This document shows, one piece after another, positions 1 through 11,164 of a stretch of 64,000 nucleotides of DNA. The DNA is from Cloeon dipterum. Taxonomy: Eukaryota > Arthropoda > Insecta > Ephemeroptera > Baetidae. Under the pieces are notes generated by a model. That model was not told the origin of the DNA. It ran no database searches and saw only the letters and a list, made by a program, of their open reading frames with translations. The position numbers were made by a program, and so were the translations under genes. Each line of letters starts with the position of its first letter. The stretch's first letter is position 1. The stretch is from assembly GCF_949628265.1 (NCBI RefSeq), contig NC_088786.1, forward strand, positions 25,069,681-25,133,680, read 5' to 3'.

Positions 1-3000
1 GGCATCTAGTAATGCTGAAGTTAGAACTAAAAGGAAATACACAAGGAGAAAGAAAAAAGTATGTATTTATCGTGTTGGAAGCGGCTTTCAATGTCTGCAA
101 CCGTATTTAATTATTGTTACAATAAAATTTAACTCATTTTAGGATGGAGACTATGGGGCTGATGAACAACTGAAAAAGAAGAAAAAGAAAAAGAAGAAAC
201 ATAGGAGGAGGAAGGGTGGTGCGGGAAATCCCTGGGAATCCTCAGACTCAAGGTAGTTATTCTTTTTTCTATTTGTATAATTAATAGCTGTCGTTTACTC
301 ATTTTTCAGTGACTCATCTGAAGAAAGTGACGGCCTAGAACCAGAAGAAGAGGATGACTATGATGCGGTCCCAGAGTTAAAATCTGATCATGAATTCTCT
401 CCAGAGTCTGATTTGGAATTGGGACCAGGAGAGGAGCACCAACCTGCCAGAAGAGCCAGGACTGCGACAGCCAAGAAAGGTAAAGCTTAGTCTTTCTCAC
501 ACACTTGATAAGTTAAGTGGTAATATGTAGAAAAATCTCAAAAAGCCAAAGCTGAAGAAGAGGAGGAGGAGGAGGATGAATACAGATGTCAGAAGTGTCA
601 AAGTGGAGACCGTCCTGAAATGATTCTTCTCTGTGACTCGTGTGACCTCGGCTGTCACACAACATGTCTTAAGCCAGAACTGCACTTGGTACCTGAAGGA
701 GACTGGTATTGTCCTCCATGCGGGCAAAATCGTCTCATCGAAAAGCTCACGTCAACCTTGAGAGAACTGGACAAGGCGTCACGGAAGAAGTCAAATGCTG
801 AGCTCAGAAAGCAGCGGCTTGCATATGTCGGCATTTCTCTCTCCAATATCCTTCCTCAAAAGGTGAGTCGTATTCAATCTCAAATTTCATTCTAACAAAG
901 TCATTTGCTAATCAGACTTCTAAGTCTGTACAAGGGAAGGAGGAGATTTTCTGCAATTTATAAAATTGCGATTCAATAGAAATTTTATCTGGTAGTTTTT
1001 TTTTTACAAGTAAAAATAATTTTTTGTATTGATTGGTTTATCTTGTCTGAGACGAACGACTCCCTGATAGTGAGCAACTATCGAAAATTCATTTCTCAAT
1101 AAAATCTTAAACTAATAGCATGGGTTCATGAGCCTCACTGGAGAAGGCGAGGTCAGAAAATGTCCAGAAAAGAATTTTTGACTTCCCCACTAGGGTGTTT
1201 TAATGAAACGCTAGTTATTCTTCCTGAGAAATTCATTCCCGCTTGCTGTAAAGGTGCAAACGAGCAAGTCTGAAATTATTTCGCAATCCTCCTAAATCCA
1301 ACAACAATATGAGCTAACTGCATGCTTTTCAACTCCTATATGAACATTGCTTAAACCATATTAAATCGGTGAACTGCTAGTTTAGTATGATCCCTGAGAG
1401 ATTTCCTAGTTTGCTAAATTATATTTTTTTATATAACTATGCCGAACTAGCATACTAGTCATATTACGCGACTTGAATGCTAAACATTCAAAGAATTCGG
1501 TTTTTCTTCATTTATTAATTTGATGCATTTTAGAATTTTCGTCTATTACATGGTATTTCTGCAAATTCACTGAACCACTTCATATTCGGGACCCTAATGA
1601 AATGGTAATTTCACGCAATAATTGTTCCAATGTAAGTCTTTACCTTATCCTTTGTTTAAAATGAGGGTGTTGCCAGTGTTGCCATTTTTTCCAGAGATGA
1701 ATTTTATAAGCCATAAAATATTTTTACGTATGTTAGTCTAAATATTTACAAATGACTATATTTCCTATTCGTCTAGGATGAGGAAACTGAAGAGAGTGAA
1801 GAGGAACAGGACGATTCAGTTGTGTCTGAAGCAGGTTCAGAACTAAAAGAAGCTCTGAAAGCTGTTGACGAGGAGGAAGATAATGCCAGCTCAGGTAGTC
1901 CTACCACAGAAAGCAGTGCATCTGAAGAGGAAAAGTCTGAGGAAGATGAAGAAATGTACCCACTGCGTCAACGAAGGGCAGCTGCAACTGTTAAATACGA
2001 TTTCCAAGAATATGATGAAATGATCAACTCTGCAATTCAAGTAATCATGAAATCAAGTCATCTTAAGCTTGTGCTTACCTTTGGTGATTTGTTTAGGATG
2101 AGGTAGATCTCGCCAAGGGTGCTGGGAACCAAGGAAAGGGGAAGGATATTGATACTATTGTTAATGCTAATGAGGAGGAGGAGGAGGTTGAAGGGAAAGA
2201 CAAAACTTTTGAACCAGAAAAGGTTGAAAAGAAAGTTGAGGAAAAAGAAGCGGTGAAAGAGTCAGAATCTGAGCCAGAAGAAGAGGATGATGATGATGAC
2301 GACGATGACGATGGTAAAAAGAGTTGATTATTTACTGGATCATACTTTTCATTTAGGAACAATTTCAGATTTAAACAAAACAGCCATGAAGCGTGCAGCT
2401 AGGGAAAGAGAACGCTTAGAAATTATCGCAAACGCTAACATGACTAAGAAGAAGCAGAAGAAGAAGAGCATTGCCTGTCTAGATATCTCAAGTGGCGATG
2501 ATGACCACGCATCTGATGAAGATTTTGTTGGCTATGACAGTGACTTTGATGAAGATGAGGAGGAAGAGGTGTCCATGGATAGTGGTGATTCCGATGTTGT
2601 TCGACGCAGGGGGAAGAAAGGCTCTGGTCCAGTAAGCTGAAATTAAGTTAAAGTAACTTGCGATTTAATCAACCCATGTATTTTAGGTGAGGAGGTCTAA
2701 CAGGGCCAGGCAATCTCGTTATGACAAGGAGTTCATTGATGACTCTGAGGCATCTGACGAGAGTGTCAAAGCGAAAAAAAGCAAGGGAGGAAGGAGCAAA
2801 GGCTGGCTAGGTTCAGATTTTTCTGAAAGTGAAGACTCTGAGAGTGATGATTCAGACTGGAGAGGTAAAAAGAAGAAGAAAAGAAGAACACCTGCGAGGT
2901 ATAATTATTAACAATTAATTTTTTTTACATATTAAATCGTTGATTCAATTAGGGCCAGGGCTCCCGCAAGAAGTAAGAAGAGAGGTGGTAAAAAGAAAAA

Positions 3001-4026
3001 TTCAAAAGCACCGGCCAGAAAAAGGCCCCCTCCTAAAGATTCTGACTCTGACAAGCCTGTTGTAAAGAAACCTCGTCCACCTAAAGCAGATAGACCAAAG
3101 AGTCCAGTGGTTATAGAAAAACGAACAACAAGGGGGAAGAAAATCAACTATCAAGAAATAGTTGGATCAGACAGTGATGATGTATTTATAAATAAGTATG
3201 GTCTGGAAGAGAAATATTTCAATATCTTTGATTAACAGGCAAAACCTAGTCGGGTGAAAGCAAAGAAGCAGCATTTTGTTAGTGACGAAGAGGATTTCAA
3301 GCCTGAAGAGGTAGAGACAACCCCAAATCGCAACGGCACAGTGCTTGCTGCTAAAGTTTCATCACCAGTCAAAGGTATGTTAATCTGCTTTGTCTACCAT
3401 GTGCGTCACTTCAATTCTTTCTTTTCGCAGCACACGTTCCACCTCCAATCCAACTCTCAGGGCCCTCCAAAAATGATAAACCGACAGTCATAACGAAGGT
3501 ACCAGTGACTGATGAAGCAGATGAGCTGCTTATTCCCACCACCCTGAATCCTCCTGTCAAGGTTGTTGGCGTTCCTCTTGAGGCAACGACGCCTGCATCG
3601 ATTCCTGCTGCTGCGCAGTACTCACCAAACAAGTACCAGCTGCCTGCTACCCCTTCTCCACAGGAGTTTCAAGTGCGCCCTCCTGTCCGCTATCCAACCT
3701 CGGCACCGCCGCTGACGCCTCAACAGCCTCTGCCACCCGCCGCATTCAGGGGGCCTAACGTGCCGTTGCGGCCGCGGTTCGAAGGCAAAGAGTTGCCCAT
3801 GGTGCGGGGACAGTACCAACCTCCCTCTGCGTACCAAGGCCCCCCGCAGCCGTTTTACTATGGGCCGGAAGACTACTACGATTCGTATCCTCAGGAAACG
3901 CCTACCACCTTTGAAACACCAACAACTGCACCCCCACAAGGCTCAACAGGGGAAGACGAGGTTGGAGAGTTTGGAGGCCTCGTGTCTTACTTCTCAAGTC
4001 AGCGCGAAGACGACCTCGAGTCGTAG
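1..4026 (+). CDS. RSF1: Remodeling and spacing factor 1 (RSF1), C-terminal part, 5' truncated by window
   Basis: Histone-binding subunit of the RSF (RSF1-SNF2H/ISWI) chromatin remodeller, nuclear. Exons: <1-58, 143-252, 310-479, 531-862, 1777-2040, 2097-2313, 2357-2631, 2687-2898, 2953-3181, 3239-3374, 3431-4026, all phase-consistent; the stop is TAG. The 531-862 exon encodes a C4HC3 PHD finger (CQKC...CDSCDLGCHTTC...WYCPPC). It is followed by the RSF1-typical segment AELRKQRLAYVGISLSNILP, then YPLRQRRAA...YDFQEYDEMI, matching the vertebrate order. The rest is acidic and lysine-rich low complexity (Asp/Glu and Ser-Asp runs), ending in a Pro-rich tail. The N-terminal WHIM region must lie upstream. 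Poly(A) signals AATAAA lie near 4145 and 4173. The 914-base intron 863-1776 shows nothing notable. Identity is strong; exact borders of the low-complexity exons are less certain. Confidence 0.9.
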
Positions 4027-4300
4027 ACTGTCATTTTGTATTCACTCGAATGTACATAATAATTTATGATTATGCCGTTTTTATTTTGAGCTGCCACAAT
4101 AGTTATATTTCTGGAAACATTATGTGGACTGGCCTCTCATGTGTAAATAAAAATAGACCATATCTGGAGATGTGAATAAATTATGTTGAACTCATTTTGA
4201 TATATAATTTTATTTTAATGTGAATTGTGTTGCACACAAATCGTATTGATTGCGGAGTAATTGAAATAAATAAAATATAACATTCTCGAAGAAAGCTGTT

Positions 4301-4762
4301 TCAGTGGCGCCTGTGGTCCCTGCCATAGTGGCCTGAAGCAGATGTGGGTCTGCTGTCACGGTGTGAGTCACGCTGATAGTCTCTCTGCTCGTGGACTAAC
4401 GATGAGGTGCGTGTTGGGGGTACTTGCGGCTGACCAGGGACGCCTTTGTACAAGGAGTAGCCTCTCTTTTCAATTTCCTCCCCTTTCCTGATGTTAGGAT
4501 CAGCATTCGAGAGAAACCTAGCTTCGTTGGTCTTGCGCTCCTTTCGCTCCCTTGTAAAATTGCGTTATTACGCGTTGACTTGAGATCTTACTTTGAAACT
4601 TACTTTTCAAGACGGACTATCAGGGCGATGACTAGAGCAAAGAGGATGACGATGGCTCCTGAGAGCACACCTGCGACTATGTAGAGCTGGGTTTCGATTT
4701 CCTGATGGATTAAAGAAATATTTGGTGCAAATGTTTAGAGACGAAAGACTCTACATTACCAT
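4301..4762 (-). CDS. Small single-pass membrane protein, 116 aa, unrecognised family; initiator codon alone in exon 1
   Basis: Exons (minus): 4760-4762 (just ATG), 4604-4701, 4301-4550, separated by introns of 58 and 53 bases with GTAATG and GTAAGT donors. An in-frame stop sits three codons above the ATG. The protein starts MEIETQLYIVAGVLSGAIV, so a short N-terminus is followed directly by one strong hydrophobic helix (about residues 7-31). A basic stop-transfer stretch (EKERKERK) and an 80-residue polar, Arg/His/Ser-rich tail ending GHYGRDHRRH follow. This predicts a reverse signal-anchor (N-out/C-in) membrane microprotein. The last intron junction keeps the frame exactly (AA|G). I do not recognise the family. 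It sits between the 3' ends of RSF1 and BRIX1; a minus-strand AATAAA lies near 4207. Confidence 0.6.
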
Positions 4763-4928
4763 AGTGCTAGATTACTGACGCTGGACTGATAGATTGCAAT
4801 GAATATGTTGATAAGATTCGCCTGACATTCATTAGGAGATAATATTGAAGGATGGCTATGATTAAAACTATCAATGTTCATTTGAGAGCAAAACAACATT
4901 TAATGGATTGATTATTTTGTTTTACAAT

Positions 4929-6542
4929 TTAACGTCTCTTGTTCTTCTTGACCTTCAAAGACCTCTTAGCTACTTTGCCACTCTTTTTCCCCATGGGAGT
5001 TTTCTTTTTCTTTAACTTTCTTGGCTCCTTCTCTTCAGCCTCAGTTACGCCTGTCTTGTATTCAATTCCCTTGGCCCGCTTTGCACTTATTTCCAAGGCC
5101 TTTTCTAATGGGTCACCTTCAAACAGCTCCTCCAAGGGCCGATCCTCGTGGGTTTTCTCAGGGCGCCGCTGCTCATATTCGACCTTGGCGCTGATTCGAG
5201 ACGCATACTTGCTTCCAAGTTCACTTTTGATCTGCTTTCGATACTGCAATACATTCATATAATTAATTCACGCTAACCAACGTTAAATATCAAATTACTA
5301 ACCTCATTTGGCGAAGTGTATGTTGGGTTCTCCCACAGAGTATTTCCTCCAAAGCTTCCATCAAAAATCTTGATTGGATTCAGCACAAACCTTGGTCCTG
5401 GAAAATTAAAATCGTACACGTAAAAAATCTGAAATTTGCCATACTTTCTAAGTAAACAAAATATGATATTCATAATGTATGCAGACATATACGCAGCCTG
5501 GCCATACTTAATACCAGCTGCACCTGGTTCTGCGTATTTTTTTAGCCCAGTAGCACTGTCTTGCAATGCCAGCTTACAGAACAGAAAATTCTGTAATAAT
5601 TTATTATGATGATCAATGGGCAGTGCGTAGCATTGTAAATTACGTTAATAGTCACTAGATAGTAAATTACCGATTTCTGCCAATGATCCATCTTCAGATA
5701 CAATCTGGTAGTTCCTGAACCAAATTCTGTTGTCCAATACAGTGAATGAGAGCACATGGTCGAAAAAGGGCTGACTCTTGGGATGGTGATTCGGTGTGCC
5801 AAATACTTGGACAAACAATTCCTTCAGCAACTGATAATGAGGGTGCTGATCAAAGGTTTTGTCAAATGACAAGAAAGGGCGTGAGCCCCTCAAACAGTTT
5901 CCTGTCATTTTCAATTCACCCATCGTGTACACTAGAGAATTTTTTGTTAATCAAAACTGCGATGTATGGCTGCAATAATCATACCATTTTGGATGAGAAA
6001 TTTAGCAGAGGGGCCTGCAGCAACATTGCTGATCCACAAGTAGAGGTCAGACTTCTTAGCATTGGTCATGTAAATGCACTTGTTGCAATTTTTCATTTCA
6101 CAAATCTTAAAATATTTAAAATGAGAAAAATAAGCTTAGAGCTTGAGGGAATGCAATTTTCACCTCATTAATAACAGAAACGTGGTCTTGTTTTGACATT
6201 TTACTCTCAGCTCTGGAATGCGGCAGCATGCTCCTCAAGTTTTCAAGCAAGTGTCTCTGCTGGAATGTGATCCCCCTGGACGCAAAAACAAGGAGCCTCT
6301 GTCTATTGGTCCACTTCACCTGTAAAGGAAACCACCTTTTCAGTAACAAGAAGCAGACAACACTGAAATATAGCTTAAGTAAGGAATCTTACCTTTTTCG
6401 CAGGAGTTTCTACAGAAATTCTAGTCGCCGGTGGCAGCTCTTGTTGAGCATCATCTGGGACAGCTTTTTCTTTGTCTGAAGCTTTTCTCTTGGGATTTTT
6501 CTTTTTGTTTTCAGCAAGAAGTTTCATCACTGTTGGTGGCAT
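4929..6542 (-). CDS. BRIX1: Ribosome biogenesis protein BRX1 homologue
   Basis: Nucleolar Brix-domain protein needed for 60S subunit (27S pre-rRNA) maturation. Exons: 6393-6542, 6164-6319, 5985-6105, 5671-5931, 5303-5397, 4929-5243, giving 365 aa (human 353). The start is the first ATG, beginning MPPTVMKLL. Lysine-rich N-terminus (1-50), then the Brix domain from WTNRQRLLVFASRGITFQQR through MLPHSRAESK, ICEMKNCNKCIYM, ELKMTGNCLRGSRPFLSF, HHPKSQPFFDHVLSFTVLDN and GPRFVLNPIKIFDGSFGG, all in family order. The C-terminus is very basic (KKKKTPMGKKSGK...), as expected for an rRNA-binding nucleolar protein. The C-terminal 100 residues differ more from vertebrates than the domain does. Confidence 0.95.
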
Positions 6543-7466
6543 GGTTGTGTTTTGAAGATCCTTACTGCTTAACACTTACCACGAGCACGATGCAGCGGCT
6601 GGGGAAATATTGATGATTGATGACGAAATGACGATGATTTTACTTCGAGTCAGAGAGCTTCGCCATTGGACACATAATGGATCAAACATCAAACGTTTAA
6701 GGCTTTGATTTGTTCGCGTTGTTGTCACGTGATTTGTGTGAACCACTCACGTGAAAGAAATGTCTGAAGTTCTAAGTTTTGGCCTTTGCCGACAGGTGGC
6801 TCTTTATCTTTACAGTCTTTATCCGTGTCGACCCAGTCCCCAGACCCAGAACAACCCGTTCATGTCATCATGGACGGCTACAACGTATTAGACGAAATTT
6901 CCTGTTAATTTACCTGTAATTCGAGCTGCGTCTCTTTGGATTTCCATTTTAATCTCTATTTTTATAAACTTCAAGATCCGATCATAGCTAGTGAGTATTT
7001 TAAGTATTTTTCTGGTTCTTTGCAGAGCCCACATAGGCTCACAAATATATTTTTTTTATTTTTGTGTATATTATTATAATGTGTGCAGCTGATGGCAGTG
7101 GACTTTCTCTGTTTACAATTCTATTGGGCAAATCGATAATGGAAATACGGGAGTTATTTATGTAGCATTTGTATGTATTCATTTTATTCGTGAACACTCG
7201 TAATATGACAGAAACAGAGCAATAGCGAGTACATACATACAGAAGGTTGGAATCATTCCATAATACATACATAACCAGATTAACATGTCAATTTATTATA
7301 TTTTAATAATTTTGAATTTTCTGAGATTCATTGTGAAAACACTTTTTATATTATCATATAATTGAAGTTATCATGAGAAATGAACTATTTTTTAATTTAA
7401 TTTGAACATAACTTGCTCATGAGGAAATACATATTGCTACAAAATTGTACTTTTTATTCCTACTTT

Positions 7467-7573
7467 AGGGGTGGGTCTGTGATAGGCTTGTCACCTCAAT
7501 CTTAAGATGGGACATTAGGTCATTGGGAGTACACGAGTCGAAAAGCCTATCCTGTCAATCTCAGACCCACCCT
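7467..7573. repeat. Imperfect inverted repeat (foldback/MITE-like)
   Basis: Left arm GGGGTGGGTCTGTGATAGGC begins at about 7468. The right arm (7545-7573) read on the minus strand gives AGGGTGGGTCTGAGATTGAC followed by AGGATAGGC. The arms agree apart from a small indel and enclose about 55 bases. Immediately downstream lies a run of 12 G, one A and 7 G. No target-site duplication was resolved. Confidence 0.5.
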
Positions 7574-7593
7574 GGGGGGGGGGGGAGGGGGGG
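7574..7593 (+). repeat. Poly-G tract (G12 A G7), potential G-quadruplex
   Basis: Twelve consecutive G, one A, seven G directly abutting the right arm of the inverted repeat. Unusual in this AT-rich background and able in principle to form a G-quadruplex. It may also be a site of assembly or replication slippage. Confidence 0.8.
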
Positions 7594-7825
7594 ACTGAAT
7601 AAGGTACGTCACCCCAAGCGTTAATACTTAAATTTTAATGAAAAGTTGAGGGGTTTGTTGAGGTAACGATCTAATTCTCTAATTTTGTGACAGGGAAGGA
7701 ACAATGCCAACAAATCGAAAAAATCCTTCTGACGCATCAAATGAAAAAATATTCCACACGCGTATTGATTTTGGAATCATGTTTTTTTCTACAATAAGCG
7801 TTAAAAATGTTTGGGGAAAATTACT

Positions 7826-7912
7826 GACAGTTTTGTTTTCACCACCCTTACTCTTGGGATTCTCATAAGAACCAGCGGGAAGTGAAACCCGGTAGATTCT
7901 GTAATTTTTCCA
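7826..7912 (+). repeat. Short dispersed repeat, family B, copy 1
   Basis: About 87 bases sharing ACAGTTTT...CACC, then TGGGATTCTCATAAGAAC, then GGTAGATTCTGTAATTTTTC with the copy at 22336-22419. By eye the two are roughly 65-70% alike in the same orientation. It lies between BRIX1 and the J-protein gene, just upstream of the latter's 5' end. Confidence 0.55.
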
Positions 7913-8035
7913 TATAAATATATTGTTTGTAGATAATAAATATATTTTTTTTATATTTTGCTTTTAAATAAATTACTGCATGACAGAAATCTACTTGGCA
8001 AAAATATTTACAATATTATGGCTTTGCACAGAAAC

Positions 8036-9428
8036 ATGGACGGCAATAAAGACGAAGCTGAGAGGTGTTTGGAATACGCAGAGAGATTCGCAGAGCAGGG
8101 ACTGCGGGAGAAAGCCGAAAAATTTATAGCGAAAGCTGAGAAACTGTACCCAACACCGAAAGCGAAGGAGCTGTTGGCCAAGTTGCAAAATATGCAGGAC
8201 AACCAGGGACAAAGGAATGCTGAAGATGAGCCATCATTTGTCCGCCAAAGAACCTCAGCAAGCAAGGAAAACACAGCTCCAAGTAATAACAATTATTTTT
8301 CCACAATTTATTTTTTTATTCTTGCATGTTCCATAAATATTATGATGCATACTTATAAAAACGAAAATAATGGAAAAAATGGCAAACAGAGTTTTCAAAA
8401 ACGGAAATCTGCATGATTTAATTAGGAAAACGCTGCTTTTATAGGCTCCAGTGGTGCAGATGAGGCTGACTACACGAGTGATCAATTGGAGGCAGTGAAG
8501 AGGATAAAGAAGTGTAAAGATTATTATGAAGTGCTTGGCGTCACGAAGGAAGCGACTGATTCCGACATAAAAAAGTCATATAAGAAACTGGCTCTGCAGC
8601 TTCATCCTGACAAGAACAAGGTGCCGGGAGCTGCTGAAGCCTTCAAAGCTGTGGGAAACGCCGTCGCAGTGCTGACTGACGCTGAAAAGAGGAAACGTTA
8701 TGACCAGTTTGGGTCGGACGAAGATAGGCTGCATCACAGACACCAGGGGTAAATTTCTGCACTTTTAATTTGTCACCAGTTAATTATAAAAATACTATCC
8801 AGACACTATGACTACAATTACAGCCGTGGCTTTGAGGCTGACGTGACTGCAGAGGAATTGTTCAACATGTTCTTCGGGGGAGGATTTCCCAACCAAAACG
8901 TTTACGTTCGCCGCGGTGGTCGGTGGCAGCGGGCTCAAGCTGGAGCTGGCACTGGAGCCGGTAACAGTCAGGTTGGCCAGGGCGGCTACACTGTCTTCTT
9001 GCAGATGCTGCCCATATTGCTGCTGATTTTCCTGTCGATGATGAGCAGTTTTTTCATCTCTGATCCAGTCTACTCTTTGCACCAAAGCCACAAGTTCCCT
9101 GTCGGCAGGAAAACAATGAATCTGAAGATCCAGTACTATGTCAAGGAAAATTTCCACACTGAGTATCAGGGCAGTCTACGGAGGCTGGAATCTTCGGTAG
9201 AAGAGGATTACGTAAACGGCTTACGACACGCATGTCACCGAGAAAAACACTACAGGTGATTTGTCTGATTGAAAATAATACACAAGTGCTCATGTTTTTG
9301 TTGATTGCAGGGAGTCTATGTTATGGAAAGCGCGAAATTTTGGTGACCACCAGCTATTCCAAAAAGCGCAGAATATTCGGACGCCATCCTGCGAAACCTT
9401 GCAACAACTGCATGCTCAGGCTGCCTGA
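8036..9428 (+). CDS. DNAJB12/14: DnaJ homologue subfamily B member 12/14, ER-membrane J-protein
   Basis: Hsp40 co-chaperone anchored in the ER membrane; it recruits Hsc70 to membrane-protein quality control. Exons: 8036-8282, 8445-8748, 8803-9255, 9311-9428 (373 aa). The start at [18 protein letters not shown] matches the family N-terminus; an in-frame ATG 18 bases upstream is a less likely alternative. J domain ([20 protein letters not shown]...) with the invariant HPD (LQLHPDKNK), a Gly-rich stretch, one transmembrane helix ([18 protein letters not shown]) and then the DUF1977 C-terminal region ([14 protein letters not shown]...[12 protein letters not shown]). AATAAA near 9677. Confidence 0.93.
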
Positions 9429-9967
9429 GAAGCTACTTGTTGGCTATATATTTCATGCGTAAAAAGATTTGCTGTTCACTTTAATCCTGGATTTTCATCT
9501 TTCTGCTTGCTTGCTGATCATAGAAAAATGTTTGGCAATTTTAAAGATATGTTGTGATGCAGTTGGAAAATTGACTTAGACCCACCTGTTGGACAGCTTG
9601 CGTAGGAAATATTTTGGTTAGCAATTATTTGCTTTGAGCTGATTTGAATGTAAAGTGCGTTTAAGATGCTCTGTCAAATAAATGCTCAGAAAATTTCCTC
9701 TGTGAACCGAGATGATCTTGTTATCAATTGAACCTTGTATAATATAATTTAATTATAATGCTAGTCGCAATCATTTGTTATATTACCGATAATGTCAAGT
9801 TCATGTAATTTGCAAATTTGTTAACATGTTTAATTACACTGAACACAGACAATCTAGATGTGGTTTTATTACGTTTTCACATTTGAACTACAAAATACTA
9901 TTTGTTCAGCCGCAATCATATGCTCCTTTTAACCTGGTAGAAATTAAATTGAGTCAAAAGAGAACGC

Positions 9968-11115
9968 TTAAGGTGGAAACTGCCTGCGATGTAACACCTC
10001 GTAAGCGAATATAACGCAAGATATAAAAATCCCTATGAGCCAAAGGACGAAAACGCCTATCAAGTGAAGAGTTGTTAAGCTGGTGGGGCCTTTCGTTTGG
10101 AAAGTGTGACCAATGGCAGCCAGATCCCATTTGTGGGCCGCTCGCTCTTCCCAGACCAGCAACAGGCCTGATTCTTGAAGCTGTCGCGCCAATCTGTTCG
10201 CTGGCGTGGTGAGGAACGATCCCTTGCCCACTACACTCACCACCATTTCCCAATAAAGATCTTCTCGCATCAATCGCAATTTATCCTTGGCAGGCGCCAG
10301 CAAAGGGTTTACAGCTAGCTGGCCTGATGGCAATCGCTCGACAGCAAATGCAACCCTATGGCCCTGATGTCAAACAAAAAAGGGTTAGTTTAATTAAAAT
10401 CATAGCAAACGGATTTATAATAAAAAAATTGCACCGCTTAAGTATGACATGTGTATTAATTCAAAAATTTAATGAACTAATTATAATTGATATTTTATAA
10501 TATTTCTCTTTTATTTGGGATTACCACAGCCAAAATATTCACTTTCTCGTATGAATTGTCCTGAAAATTTATCTTTTTCTTAAACACGAGAGACTGGTGA
10601 GTTAATGAGAATCTGATAATCTTTTTTAAAATGATGTTAAAAATATGATACTATTTGTCGGAAGCATAATTTCAAAGATATGATATAGTAAAATAAAATA
10701 ATTCGTATTTTTTTTTTTGTAAAAACATCTTTTGCGCAGGATATTAAACCGAATGATATTATTTGATATTAGGAATGACCAATAAAAACAACTTTCAGTG
10801 TGGTAGCTCTCGCTGTAAGGTGTAGTTTAATAATACATTCAATCAAGTATAGATTATATGTCAAGAGCGGAAATATATTTTATAATTATCACAAAATAAA
10901 ATTGAATAATTATTAACCCTCATAAACTCTATATTTATATTCCAGATTTTATTATTCATCACATTGGTAAATTTAAATTTATTTTGATAGTGTATATTGA
11001 CAAGAAAGTGATAATTTCCTAAAATAACATGACTGACAAACTTTGAGAATAAACAACAATATAGTAAAGTTATCGGATAATATATATAAAACATAGTTCA
11101 AAATATTATTTAAAC

Positions 11116-11164
<49 letters not shown>

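Larger units (their letters stand above)
6543..8035. other. Intergenic region between BRIX1 and the J-protein gene, with inverted repeat, poly-G tract and MITE-like copy
   Basis: Divergent promoter region of 1.5 kb. No convincing ORF. It contains an inverted repeat at about 7467-7573, a G12-A-G7 run at 7574-7593, and one copy (7826-7912) of a short repeat also found in the NDUFC2 intron. The rest is AT-rich without visible structure. Confidence 0.7.

Noticed and set aside
2093-2362. Minus-strand ORF with a poly-Ser run
   Set aside because: Shadow of the GAT/GAG-rich acidic tract of RSF1 on the plus strand.
4424-4684. Plus-strand 86-codon ORF
   Set aside because: Antisense to the small membrane-protein gene, crosses both its exons and its intron, and lacks family resemblance.
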